From contig VXMQ01000083.1 of NCBI GenBank assembly GCA_009841015.1, forward strand, positions 1 to 41,121: a stretch of 41,121 nt of DNA. The letters are read 5' to 3'. Shown piece after piece: positions 26,065 through 36,426 of this stretch. Below the pieces are notes generated by a model that saw nothing but the letters and a program-made list of their open reading frames with translations, was not told the origin of the DNA and did not search any database. Source of the stretch: Candidatus Palauibacter denitrificans (GTDB taxonomy: Bacteria; Gemmatimonadota; Gemmatimonadetes; Palauibacterales; Palauibacteraceae). Numbering within the stretch: the first letter of the stretch is position 1; every line of letters starts with the position of its first letter. The translations under genes were made by a program, and so were the position numbers.

Positions 26065-26093
26065 ATTATACAGTTTGATGAATAAATATGCAA
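26065..26093 (-). promoter_or_regulatory. argG promoter
   Basis: On the minus strand a -35 box TTGCAT (26093-26088), an exactly 17-bp spacer and a perfect -10 box TATAAT (26070-26065) face argG. Transcription should begin near 26058, leaving a leader of about 44 nt that includes the AGGA before ATG 26014. The AT-rich patch stands out sharply from its GC-rich surroundings. Confidence 0.75.
26079..26092 (-). promoter_or_regulatory. ARG box (ArgR operator) over the argG promoter
   Basis: TGAATAAATATGCA matches the core of the Escherichia coli ARG-box consensus TGAATWWWWATTCA with one mismatch and overlaps the -35 box and spacer. A weaker second box-like sequence, TGTATAATTTTTCG on the minus strand (26072-26059), has its centre 20 bp away and covers the -10, close to the 21-bp spacing of classic paired boxes. 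Bound ArgR would block RNA polymerase. Confidence 0.72.
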
Positions 26094-26143
26094 CGTGGAA
26101 GGACGGAACCGCGCTTCACGCCGCTCGGCGTATCGGCGCCACG

Positions 26144-26698
26144 TCAGTGGGGACGGTACGCCTCCACCCTGTCCGGATCGGTCTCCAGGCGGGGCCCGCC
26201 GATGAGGTCGACGCAGTCGGGCACGGCCGCGAAGACCGCGTCCAGGCATTCGCGCACGGCCTTGGGCGACCCGGGGAGGGTGATGATCAACGCCGAGCCC
26301 CGCACCCCGGCTGTCTGACGCGAGAGGATCGCGGTCGGCACGTGGGGCCGGGAAACCGCGCGCATGGCTTCGCCGAACCCGGCGAGTTCCTTCTCCAGCA
26401 CCGCGGCGGTCGCCTCCGGCGTGACGTCGCGCGGGGCGGGCCCGGTGCCCCCGGTGGCGATGACGAGGCAACACCGGGCGGTGTCGACCAGCTCGACGAG
26501 CGTCGCCCGGATCAGCTCCGTCTCGTCCGGGATGACGCGCGTAGTCACCTCCCAGGGCGAGGTGAGGACTTCCGTGAGATACGCTTCGACCGCCGGACCG
26601 CCCCGGTCTTCGTATTCGCCCCGGGAGGCACGGTCCGAAACCGAGACGATGCCGACGCGCGCGACGGCGGCGCCCGGCCCTTCCGATGAATTGTCCAT
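26144..26698 (-). CDS. mogA: Molybdopterin adenylyltransferase MogA
   Basis: The enzyme activates molybdopterin with ATP before molybdenum insertion. The 184-residue product shows VGIVSVSDRASRGEYEDRGG (about 15-34), ATGGTGPAPRDVTPEA (81-96, the pterin/nucleotide-binding loop) and LPGSPKAVREC near residue 145. The SVSDRAS start and TGPAPRDVTPEA loop favour MogA over MoaB; the two are close relatives, so some doubt remains. It is divergent from folE2 with a 94-bp gap. An inverted repeat GGCCC/GGGCC (26699-26714) sits directly before its ATG. No other molybdenum-cofactor gene is in the window. Confidence 0.85.
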   Translation of the reverse strand: MDNSSEGPGAAVARVGIVSVSDRASRGEYEDRGGPAVEAYLTEVLTSPWEVTTRVIPDETELIRATLVELVDTARCCLVIATGGTGPAPRDVTPEATAAVLEKELAGFGEAMRAVSRPHVPTAILSRQTAGVRGSALIITLPGSPKAVRECLDAVFAAVPDCVDLIGGPRLETDPDRVEAYRPH

Positions 26699-26792
26699 GG
26701 CCCGAATATGGGCCGTCGTACCCGAAATACACTAGGTTGGCCGGATCGCGGAACCGGTTGGACGGCCATGAACCCGACAAGGTTGACGACAT

Positions 26793-27599
26793 ATGACGAA
26801 GATGCTCGACGCGGCCCCGCTCGCCGACGTGCAGGCTCATCCCGACACGCGCAGGGTGCCGATCAGTCGCGTGGGCGTACAGAACGTCCGCTTCCCCATC
26901 TCCGTGCGGGACCGCCGGAAGGCGGCCCAGCACACGATCGCCAACATCGACATGTCCGTGGACCTTCCCCACGACTTCAAGGGGACCCACATGAGCCGCT
27001 TCATGGAGATCCTCAATTCGTACGATGACGAGATCTCCGTGGACGCGCTGCCCGCAATCCTGCGCACGATGCGCGAGCGTCTCAACGCCGAGACCGCGCA
27101 CCTCGGCATCTCCTTCCCCTACTTCATGGAGAAGGAGGCTCCCGTGACGGGCGCGGCGGGCCTGCTGTCGTACGACTGCGCCTTCGACGCCTCAAGCGGA
27201 GCGGAGGACGACTTCGTCCTCACGGTCAAGATTCCCGTGACCACGCTGTGTCCGTGTTCCCGGGAGATCAGCGTGCGCGGGGCGCACAACCAGCGCAGCA
27301 TCGTCACGGTCAAGACGCGTTTCACGGGGCGGCTCTGGATCGAGGACATCGTGGCGCTCGTCGACGCATCGGCTTCCTGCGAACTCTATCCGGTGCTGAA
27401 GCGCGCCGACGAGAAGTGGGTCACCGAGCACGCATACGACAATCCCCGGTTCGTCGAGGATCTCGTCCGGGAGGTTACGCTCCGTCTCCGCGCCCTGCAC
27501 CAGGTGACCTGGTTCAGCGTCCACGTGGTGAACTTCGAGTCGATCCACGAGCACGACGCATACGCGCAGGTGGAGGAGCCCGCCCGCGCCGCGAGCTGA
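26793..27599 (+). CDS. folE2: GTP cyclohydrolase FolE2 (type IB)
   Basis: The enzyme converts GTP to 7,8-dihydroneopterin triphosphate for folate (and, in some bacteria, queuosine) synthesis. The 268-residue protein has the FolE2 hallmarks: VGVQNVRFPISVRDR, FKGTHMSRFMEIL, TLCPCSREIS with Cys153 and Cys155 (the first is the expected metal ligand), GAHNQRS and VVNFESIHEHDAYA. FolE2 tolerates several metals and often replaces zinc-dependent FolE when zinc is short. I see no clear Zur site in the 94-bp upstream gap. An in-frame ATG at 26802 is an alternative start. It converges with the ABC-permease gene 43 bp downstream. Confidence 0.93.
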   Translation: MTKMLDAAPLADVQAHPDTRRVPISRVGVQNVRFPISVRDRRKAAQHTIANIDMSVDLPHDFKGTHMSRFMEILNSYDDEISVDALPAILRTMRERLNAETAHLGISFPYFMEKEAPVTGAAGLLSYDCAFDASSGAEDDFVLTVKIPVTTLCPCSREISVRGAHNQRSIVTVKTRFTGRLWIEDIVALVDASASCELYPVLKRADEKWVTEHAYDNPRFVEDLVREVTLRLRALHQVTWFSVHVVNFESIHEHDAYAQVEEPARAAS

Positions 27600-27601
27600 G
27601 C

Positions 27602-27629
27602 GCCCCCGGCCGCCGGTCTAGTCGGGGGC
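27602..27629. terminator. Possible bidirectional terminator hairpin between convergent genes
   Basis: GCCCCCG (27602-27608) pairs with CGGGGGC (27623-27629) around a 14-base loop, in the 43-bp gap between folE2 and the convergent ABC permease. There is no T-run on either side, so it is a weak intrinsic terminator at best. Confidence 0.4.
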
Positions 27630-27642
27630 AGACTGCCGCGTG

Positions 27643-29082
27643 CTAGACTCGCACGGCGAGCCCGTCGTGGAGGGCGGTGCGGTAGGCCTTGAACGCGGGC
27701 ACGAAGCCCATCAGGAAGCCGGCCGTCACCACGGCGCCGAGGAGGAGCAGTTCGATGGGCCCGGGCGGACGGATCGGGATGAAGAGCCCCACCTGCGCCT
27801 CGACGACGGACTGGCCGGCCGCGAGCAGCCCGTACACCACCGCGAGTCCCGCGAGCGCCCCCGCTGCGGCCAGGCACACGGACTCGAGCACCAGCAGGGC
27901 GACGATCCGGTTCGGTCCGGCTCCGACGGCGCGCAGGATCGCCATCTCCCGCCGCCGCTCGTTGAGCGACGTGTAGAGTGAGACCAGCATCCCCAGCAGC
28001 CCCACCAGCACGACGAAGATGGCCACGAGCCTGAGGCCCGTCTCGGCGTAGCCCAGGCCCTGCCACATCTCGTTCAGGGCGACGCCGGGGAGCACGGCCA
28101 TCATCGGCTCGTCCTCGAAGTCGTTGATGTCGCGCTGCAACTGGAGCACGTCGCGGCGGTCGGTCGTGCCCACGAAGAACGAGGTCACCTGCCGGACTTC
28201 GACATCCTCGATCGCGATGTCCCCCGCGTGGGCGTGGCCGTCGTCCGCGGGGGCCGCCTCGGCCTCGTCGTCGTGGGCGTGGTCGTCTTCGTCGTGGACC
28301 GGCTCGTCCTCCTCATCGTGGGAGTGGTCGTCTTCGTCGTGGGCCGGCTCGTCCTCCTCGTCGTGGGCGTGGTCGTCTTCGTCGTGGGCCGCCTCGGCTT
28401 CCTCGTCGTGGGCGTGCCCGTCGTCCGACGCCGGCGGCGCGCCGTCCTCCCAGTGGATCGCCTCCATGCCCTCGAGCGTCACGTAGATGGCGCGGTCGAC
28501 GGGCGTGAACGTCTTGTCGAGGATGCCCACGACCGTGAAGGGCATGTGGTCGTGGGTCACGAAGCCGATCTCGCCGAGCCCGTGCGTCACCGAGATCTCG
28601 TCGCCCATCGCGTAGTTCAGTTCGGCCGCCACGTCCGCGCCCAGCGTCACGTCGAACAGGTCCGTGTTCGCCCGTCCCTCCGCCAGCGCGATTTCCTGAC
28701 CTCCGCGATAGCGGTAGTGGCGATAGAAGTCCTCGTTCGTGCCGACGACCCGGAATCCGCGGTGGCTGTCCCCCAAGCTGTAGGGGATGGTCCACTCGAC
28801 CGCGGGGTGCTCCGCCCACTGCCTGTAGGCCTCCCACGAAACATTCTCCGTCGGCGCTCCCATGCCGAACACCGAGTACAGCAGCAACTGGATCGTGCCG
28901 CCCTTGGTGCCCACGATCAGGTCGGTCTGGCTGATCGTGTTGGAGAAGCTCTGGCGCATGCCCACGCGCACGTTCTCGACGCCGATCAGGAGGGCGAAGC
29001 TGAGAGCGATGGAGCCCACCGTGAGCGAGGTGCTGAAGGCGCGATTGCGGAGCGACTTGAGGGCCAGGTCGAGAACCAGCAT
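27643..29082 (-). CDS. MacB/FtsX-type ABC permease with Asp/Glu/His-repeat insert
   Basis: ATG 29082 overlaps the ATPase stop as TGATG. The 479-residue product has one N-terminal membrane helix (about 15-38, STSLTVGSIALSFALLIGVE), a large periplasmic domain, and three C-terminal helices: about 363-385 (VAIFVVLVGLLGMLVSLY), 406-430 and 447-470. This is the FtsX/MacB layout. Inside the periplasmic domain, residues about 214-287 are an insert of 15-residue repeats AHDEDDHAHDEEDEP, rich in His, Asp and Glu. Such stretches bind zinc, nickel or similar metals. With the adjacent ATPase and DUF3299 protein it probably forms a metal-related transporter or an envelope protein mover that senses metal. 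The substrate is inferred, not shown. Confidence 0.8.
   Translation of the reverse strand: MLVLDLALKSLRNRAFSTSLTVGSIALSFALLIGVENVRVGMRQSFSNTISQTDLIVGTKGGTIQLLLYSVFGMGAPTENVSWEAYRQWAEHPAVEWTIPYSLGDSHRGFRVVGTNEDFYRHYRYRGGQEIALAEGRANTDLFDVTLGADVAAELNYAMGDEISVTHGLGEIGFVTHDHMPFTVVGILDKTFTPVDRAIYVTLEGMEAIHWEDGAPPASDDGHAHDEEAEAAHDEDDHAHDEEDEPAHDEDDHSHDEEDEPVHDEDDHAHDDEAEAAPADDGHAHAGDIAIEDVEVRQVTSFFVGTTDRRDVLQLQRDINDFEDEPMMAVLPGVALNEMWQGLGYAETGLRLVAIFVVLVGLLGMLVSLYTSLNERRREMAILRAVGAGPNRIVALLVLESVCLAAAGALAGLAVVYGLLAAGQSVVEAQVGLFIPIRPPGPIELLLLGAVVTAGFLMGFVPAFKAYRTALHDGLAVRV
28273..28407 (-). repeat. Three 45-bp tandem repeats encoding the His/Asp/Glu-rich insert
   Basis: Units begin at 28273, 28318 and 28363 on the plus strand, exactly 45 bp apart, and differ at a few positions. 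Each encodes 15 residues of the type AHDEDDHAHDEEDEP on the minus strand. Related but shorter pieces flank them on both sides. Such repeats can change number between strains without shifting the frame. Confidence 0.75.
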
Positions 29083-29765
29083 CAGAGCACCGCCTTGTTG
29101 ACGTCGGGGAGCGAGATGTTGCGGGAGAACATGCCCTCCAGGGTGCGGTCGTGGCTCACGAACACCAGCGTGGAGCCCGCGCGCTCGCACTCCTTGAAGA
29201 GCAGTTCGAGGAAGGTCTCCCGGCGGTCGAAGTCCAGGGAGGAGGTCGGTTCATCGGCGACGATGAGTTCCGGCGCCCCGATGAGCGCCCGGCAGGCGGC
29301 GACCCGCTGCTGCTGGCCCACCGAGAGTTCCGTCACCGGCTTCTTCAGCAGATCGCCGATGTGGAGATGATCGGCGAGCAGCGCGGCGGTCTCCTTCACG
29401 CCCGCGCCGTCCAGCCGGGCCCGGCGTTCCGCGTTCATGCGCGCCGGGAGCGCGATGTTGTCGAGTACCGACAGATAGGGGATGAGGTTGAACATCTGGA
29501 AGACATAGCCGATGTGCTCGGCGCGGAAGGCGTCCCGCCGGGCGCCCGAGAGCGCCGCGAGGTCCTCGCCGAGCACCCTGACTTCGCCTTCCGTCGCTTC
29601 CAGGACCCCGGCCAGCACGCCGAGCAGCGTGGTCTTGCCGCTCCCGCTCGGACCGAAGAGGAACGCGCGCGACCCCCGCTCGAGAGTCAGTTCCGGGATG
29701 TCCAGCACCCAAGGGCCGCCGCCGTAGCGGAAGCGCAGGCCCCGGACATCGATTGCAAGGCTCAT
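29082..29765 (-). CDS. ABC transporter ATPase (MacB/LolD type)
   Basis: The 227-residue ATPase has Walker A GPSGSGKT (38-45), Q-loop Gln90, signature LSVGQQQRV (147-155), Walker B LIVADEP (167-173) and a switch His in VFVSHD. Length and the VFQMFNLIPYLSVLDNIALP block place it in the MacB/LolD group, which drives FtsX-type permeases by mechanical transmission. It is coupled to the permease gene by a TGATG overlap and follows the DUF3299 gene after 45 bp, so the three are most likely one operon. Confidence 0.88.
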   Translation of the reverse strand: MSLAIDVRGLRFRYGGGPWVLDIPELTLERGSRAFLFGPSGSGKTTLLGVLAGVLEATEGEVRVLGEDLAALSGARRDAFRAEHIGYVFQMFNLIPYLSVLDNIALPARMNAERRARLDGAGVKETAALLADHLHIGDLLKKPVTELSVGQQQRVAACRALIGAPELIVADEPTSSLDFDRRETFLELLFKECERAGSTLVFVSHDRTLEGMFSRNISLPDVNKAVL

Positions 29766-29810
29766 CTATGCGACGACGCGCTCAACGCAGGCAGGCGGCC
29801 GCATCGCGGA

Positions 29811-30323
29811 TCAGGGCCCGTACGGATAGACCCGCTGGCCGGAGACGGTGAAGCCGACGTAGCCATACACGCTCTCCGTCATCTCGATTTCGAGCACGCC
29901 CTCGACCCACACCGGATTCCACCCATCCAGCTGCGCCCGCTTGCCGTCTTCCATCTCGATGTAGACGAGCTGGTTGGGCGGCGGCGGCGGCGTGTGGATG
30001 CAGGCACCGACATAGGGCACGAGGAGGAATTCCGTCGCCGAGGACGCCCAGTCTTCGAGCGGTACCGTGAATCCGGGAATCTTGACGAGCTTGCCCGCGA
30101 GCGCCGCCAACTCCTCGCTCGGCTCGCCGGTGCGGTAGTCGAGGCTGGCCAGGAGGCGCCAGCCGACCTCGGTGGGCTCATCGTCCGCTGCGGCCGGGGC
30201 GTCGGTCCGGGCGTTGGCGGGGACCTCCGTGACGTCCGCCGGGGGGCCGCCCGCGCCGGCAAGCGTCACCACGAGCAGCATGGCGGCGGCTGTCGAGAGA
30301 AGTCTGCGGCTCGCGTCGATCAT
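29811..30323 (-). CDS. Exported DUF3299 protein
   Basis: ATG 30323 has GGAG upstream. The 170-residue product has a signal peptide (RRLLSTAAAMLLVVTLAGAG) and an Ala/Pro-rich linker. The DUF3299 domain follows (about 52-165): WRLLASLDYRTGEPSEELAA, VKIPGFTVPLE and the hallmark FLLVPYVGACIHTPPPPPNQ (99-118). The single Cys108 and His110 in that motif are potential metal ligands. Proteins of this family commonly lie beside MacB-type ABC transporters; from memory, the Vibrio zrgABCDE zinc-uptake cluster is an example. Here the ATPase and a His-rich permease follow at once. A periplasmic metal-binding or accessory role is therefore inferred. Confidence 0.8.
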   Translation of the reverse strand: MIDASRRLLSTAAAMLLVVTLAGAGGPPADVTEVPANARTDAPAAADDEPTEVGWRLLASLDYRTGEPSEELAALAGKLVKIPGFTVPLEDWASSATEFLLVPYVGACIHTPPPPPNQLVYIEMEDGKRAQLDGWNPVWVEGVLEIEMTESVYGYVGFTVSGQRVYPYGP

Positions 30324-30357
30324 CGGAAAACTCCGGCTCTGAAAGTGCTCTGTTCGC

Positions 30358-32001
30358 TCAGTTCGATCCCGGGCGGTCCTGCCGGTCATCCGCGGAAGCC
30401 GGCCGCGACAGCGTGGGATACTTGATTCCCAGTTGATCAAGATAAGTGTCGAAGCGGGTCTCGTCATAGTAGAACTGCTTCAGGAGCGGACGGAACGTGT
30501 CCATGATCTCCCGGTTGAGGTCGATCGGCGGCGGGTCGTCCGGGCCGATGAAGGGGATGTACTCGACGCCCGAGGTCTGTTCCTCGCGGAAGTAGGTCCA
30601 GGCACCGTCGACCAGCTCGGGCTGGGCGAAGAGCTGTAGCGCGGTGCGGGCCATGACGCGCGCGCCGGCGACCGCGCCCTTGTGCGCGATCGGGGTGGCC
30701 ATCGCCATGGCGCTGGACCAGTGGTGGCCCGGCAGCCCCGGCACGTTCGACGGGAAGCGCAGGGTCACCGTGGGCACGTTCCACGAGATGTCGCCGATGT
30801 CGTCGGATCCGCCGCTCCGTCGCGGCCCCGGCTCGCCCAGCGGCGAGAGGGCGATCGGCATCCCCGACGGGACGCTCCCCACCGATTCCTGCACGGCGCT
30901 CGCGAAGTCGTGGTCGTCCTCGGTCCACTCCGGAAGCCCGACGTCCTCGATGTGTTCGTACATCGTTTCGGCCACGACCTTGTTGAAGTGGCGGGGCCAG
31001 GCGGCGCCGATGATCCGGTACGACATCTCGGTATCGGTCATCAGGGCCGCGCCTTCCGCGATGCGGATGGCCGTGTCGAAGTTGCGCTTGATGTCCTCGT
31101 AATCCATCTCGCGGATGAAGTACCAGACCGAAGCGCTCGGCGGCACGACGTTGGGCTGATCGCCGCCGTCGCTGATCACGTAGTGGGAGCGCTGGTCGGG
31201 CCGCAGGTGCTCGCGCCGGAAGTTCCACGCCACGTTCATAAGCTCGACCGCGTCGAGCGCGCTCCGGCCCCGCCACGGAGCGCCCGCGCCGTGGGCCGCC
31301 TCGCCCTCGAAGGTGAACTCCACGGAGACGAGCCCGGTGCCGCTCCCCTGGCCCCAGCTCACCGACAGGTTGCTGCTCACGTGCGTGAAGAGGGTGACGT
31401 CGATGTCCTCGAGGTAGCCGTCCCGCACGTACCAGGCCTTGGAGCCCAACTGCTCCTCGGCGACCCCGGGCCAGAGCACGAGCGTGCCCTCGATGCCCTC
31501 GGCCTCCATGACGTCCTTGAGCGCGAGCGCGGCCACCACGTTCACGGCCTGCCCGGAGTTGTGGCCTTCGCCGTGGCCGGGCGCGCCCGGCACCAGGGGG
31601 TCGTGATAGGCGACGCCGGGCTTCTGGTTGGCCTTCGGGATGCCATCGATGTCGGACCCGAAGGAGATGACCGGCGACCCGCTGCCCCAGCGCGCGAACC
31701 AGGCGGTCGGGATGCCCGAGGGCCCGTGCTCGACCGTGAAGCCGTTCTCCTCCAGGATTCCGGTGATGTAGGCCGAGGTCTCGATCTCCTGCTGTCCGAG
31801 TTCGGAGAAGGAGAAGATCTTGTCGACCATGACCTGGGCCAGCTTGGCGCGCTCGAGCACGCCCGCTTCCACCCGGGCCACGAGCGGCTCCATTTCATCG
31901 TCGGGGAGGCCCTGCGCTGCCGCCGTGGCGGCGGGGACGGCGGGGGCGGTGAGCAGGGCGACCAGCGTCGCCGCCAGCGTTCGTTGACTCGTATTACCCA
32001 T
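30358..32001 (-). CDS. Exported M20-family amidohydrolase (AbgB-like)
   Basis: ATG 32001 is preferred because the product then begins MGNTSQRTLAATLVALLTAP, a normal signal peptide; a start at 32043 would add 14 unlikely residues. The product has 547 residues. M20 metal-site blocks are visible: FGSDIDGIP, GHGEGHNSGQ, GVAEEQLGSKAW with the catalytic Glu pair, and FTHVS. The dimerisation insert follows (VEFTFEGEAAHGAGAPWRGR). The subgroup resembles AbgB (aminobenzoyl-glutamate or similar amide hydrolysis), but the exported location and the LLALxx-poor loops leave the substrate open. It is co-directional with carB upstream (133-bp gap) and DUF3299 downstream (34-bp gap). Confidence 0.82.
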   Translation of the reverse strand: MGNTSQRTLAATLVALLTAPAVPAATAAAQGLPDDEMEPLVARVEAGVLERAKLAQVMVDKIFSFSELGQQEIETSAYITGILEENGFTVEHGPSGIPTAWFARWGSGSPVISFGSDIDGIPKANQKPGVAYHDPLVPGAPGHGEGHNSGQAVNVVAALALKDVMEAEGIEGTLVLWPGVAEEQLGSKAWYVRDGYLEDIDVTLFTHVSSNLSVSWGQGSGTGLVSVEFTFEGEAAHGAGAPWRGRSALDAVELMNVAWNFRREHLRPDQRSHYVISDGGDQPNVVPPSASVWYFIREMDYEDIKRNFDTAIRIAEGAALMTDTEMSYRIIGAAWPRHFNKVVAETMYEHIEDVGLPEWTEDDHDFASAVQESVGSVPSGMPIALSPLGEPGPRRSGGSDDIGDISWNVPTVTLRFPSNVPGLPGHHWSSAMAMATPIAHKGAVAGARVMARTALQLFAQPELVDGAWTYFREEQTSGVEYIPFIGPDDPPPIDLNREIMDTFRPLLKQFYYDETRFDTYLDQLGIKYPTLSRPASADDRQDRPGSN

Positions 32002-32116
32002 TGAGGCACCCGGGAAGAAGGGACCGAAAGGCAAGAACCCCACAGGATACGTGCGGGCGACCCGCGTCGGAAAGTGGGACGCCGCCCACCGGAAGTGACG
32101 TTGCGGCGCCCGCGGA

Positions 32117-32134
32117 GACGTTCCCGCGGGAACG

Positions 32135-32136
<2 letters not shown>
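32117..32136. other. Perfect 20-bp palindrome at the carB stop
   Basis: GACGTTCCCGCGGGAACGTC is a perfect inverted repeat overlapping the carB stop codon (32137-32135). As RNA it forms a stem of eight or nine pairs after the last codon. It lacks a U-tract, so it could be a transcript-stability hairpin, a factor-dependent terminator or a protein-binding site before the M20 gene. Confidence 0.5.
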
Positions 32137-35398
<3,262 letters not shown>

Positions 35399-35490
35399 CG
35401 GGCGCGCAAGCTATCCGGTCGGACGGCGGATCGCAGCCCCCGGCGGCACGGCCCCCGGAGGTGGTGAGAAGATCGCGGCTACCGCACGAA

Positions 35491-36270
35491 CTACCGCATG
35501 AGAAGCGAGATTTTCCGCAGGACCCAGACGGGGGTGGCCCGCCCGTCGCGGAGGGCGGGGGAGAAGAGCAGTCCCCGGGCTGCCCGCACGGCCGCCGCGT
35601 CGAAGGCCTGGTCGCCGGATGAGACCTGGATTGCGGTCGCCTCGACCCTCCCGTCGGTCCGCACGAGAATCCAGATGGAGGCCGCGATGTCCGCGTCGAG
35701 TCCCTCGGCGCGGATCACCGGGAGCAGGGTTGTCGCGAGCGCGGCCTCGGCATCGGTGTCCCACACGAGGCGGGGAGGCTCCTCGACGGCGACGTACGCG
35801 GGGCCCGATTCGCGGAGTTCGGCCAACTCGGCGGCGACCGCGGCCCGGGCCACCTCGATGCTGGCCAGCGAGTCGCGTCGGGCGGCGGCGATCAGCGAAT
35901 CGCGCCTGGCCGCCTCCAGCGAGTCCCGGAGCGCGGCGGCCCGCTGCGCTTCGAGGATGGAGTCGCGGCGCGCGGCCGCGGCCCGCTCGGCCCGGGCGAT
36001 CGAGTCCCGCCGCGCGGCCTCTCGCCGGGCGCTCGCGATCGAATCCTGGCGGGCGGCCTCCCGCTGGGCCCTCGCGATCGAATCCTGGCGGGCGGCCTCC
36101 CGCTGGGCCCTCGCGATCGAATCCGGTTGCGCGGCGTCCACGGCGTCCGAATCGTCCTCGACCGGCTCGGGCGGGCGCATTGCGCGGGGAATGGGGAGGA
36201 AGCATGACCCGAACCCCACGGCGGCCAGCGTGACCAGGAGGATCCGTCCCCCGCGGCGCCCTTCCCTCAT
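35491..36270 (-). CDS. TonB-C-type protein with 13-residue coiled-coil repeats
   Basis: The 259-residue product has an Arg-rich start and a hydrophobic segment (ILLVTLAAVGFGSC, Cys23) that is either a membrane anchor or a poor lipobox. Residues about 50-150 are repeats of DSIARAQREAARQ with variants (DSILEAQRAAALR, DSLEAARR), predicted to form a long charged helix. Residues about 175-259 fit the TonB C-terminal domain: IWILVRTDGRVEATAIQVSS, AFDAAAVRAARGLLFSPALR, PVWVLRKI. It would bridge from membrane to a partner in the periplasm. No ExbB, ExbD or TonB-dependent receptor is nearby, so an energy-transfer role is uncertain. It is the last gene of the dinB-side run. Confidence 0.7.
   Translation of the reverse strand: MREGRRGGRILLVTLAAVGFGSCFLPIPRAMRPPEPVEDDSDAVDAAQPDSIARAQREAARQDSIARAQREAARQDSIASARREAARRDSIARAERAAAARRDSILEAQRAAALRDSLEAARRDSLIAAARRDSLASIEVARAAVAAELAELRESGPAYVAVEEPPRLVWDTDAEAALATTLLPVIRAEGLDADIAASIWILVRTDGRVEATAIQVSSGDQAFDAAAVRAARGLLFSPALRDGRATPVWVLRKISLLMR
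36032..36109 (-). repeat. 39-bp tandem repeats in the TonB-like gene
   Basis: Two essentially identical 39-bp units begin at 36032 and 36071 on the plus strand, and a partial third begins at 36110. Each encodes DSIARAQREAARQ on the minus strand. More diverged 13-residue units continue towards 35830. The near-identity at DNA level shows recent unit duplication. Confidence 0.75.
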
Positions 36271-36279
36271 TTCGGGCGG

Positions 36280-36426
36280 CTAGCGTCGTGTCCCGGGGCG
36301 CGACACTAGCTCTCTCCGCTCCGCTTTGGCGCCTTCCTTGCGCCAGGCGATCGACGCGAGGACGGCGAGTCCTCCCCAGACGAATCCGAGGATGAGGATC
36401 ATCATGACGACCGTCGTCGTGGTCAT
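36280..36426 (-). CDS. MetS-like small membrane protein
   Basis: This 48-residue frame starts at ATG 36426, overlapping the HD-gene stop (ATGA), and has a strong AGGAGG (36441-36436) nine bases upstream. It begins MTTTTVVMMILILGFVWGGL, one membrane helix followed by a basic tail (WRKEGAKAERRE). The MTTTxVVMM opening and VWGGL segment match the small subunits (MetS family) that accompany sodium-symporter-type methionine/alanine transporters. No such transporter gene is next to it, so it is an orphan here, or it serves another membrane partner. The resemblance is by pattern only. Confidence 0.65.
   Translation of the reverse strand: MTTTTVVMMILILGFVWGGLAVLASIAWRKEGAKAERRELVSRPGTRR

Noticed and set aside
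24998..26689. Long plus-strand frame opposite argG and mogA
   Set aside because: It is antisense to two certain genes, has no domain pattern, and crosses the AT-rich argG promoter.
26699..26792. Riboswitch or Zur operator upstream of folE2
   Set aside because: Only short inverted repeats (GGCCC/GGGCC, GGCCG/CGGCC) are visible; no known aptamer core or Zur consensus could be recognised by eye.
28228..29370. Plus-strand frame with a Val-rich hydrophobic repeat opposite the permease
   Set aside because: The apparent membrane segments (VVGVVVFVVGRL repeats) are just the antisense of the His/Asp/Glu repeats in the permease.
36032..36130. Possible CRISPR-like direct repeats
   Set aside because: The 39-bp units are adjacent with no spacers and are in frame inside a coding sequence, so they are protein tandem repeats.
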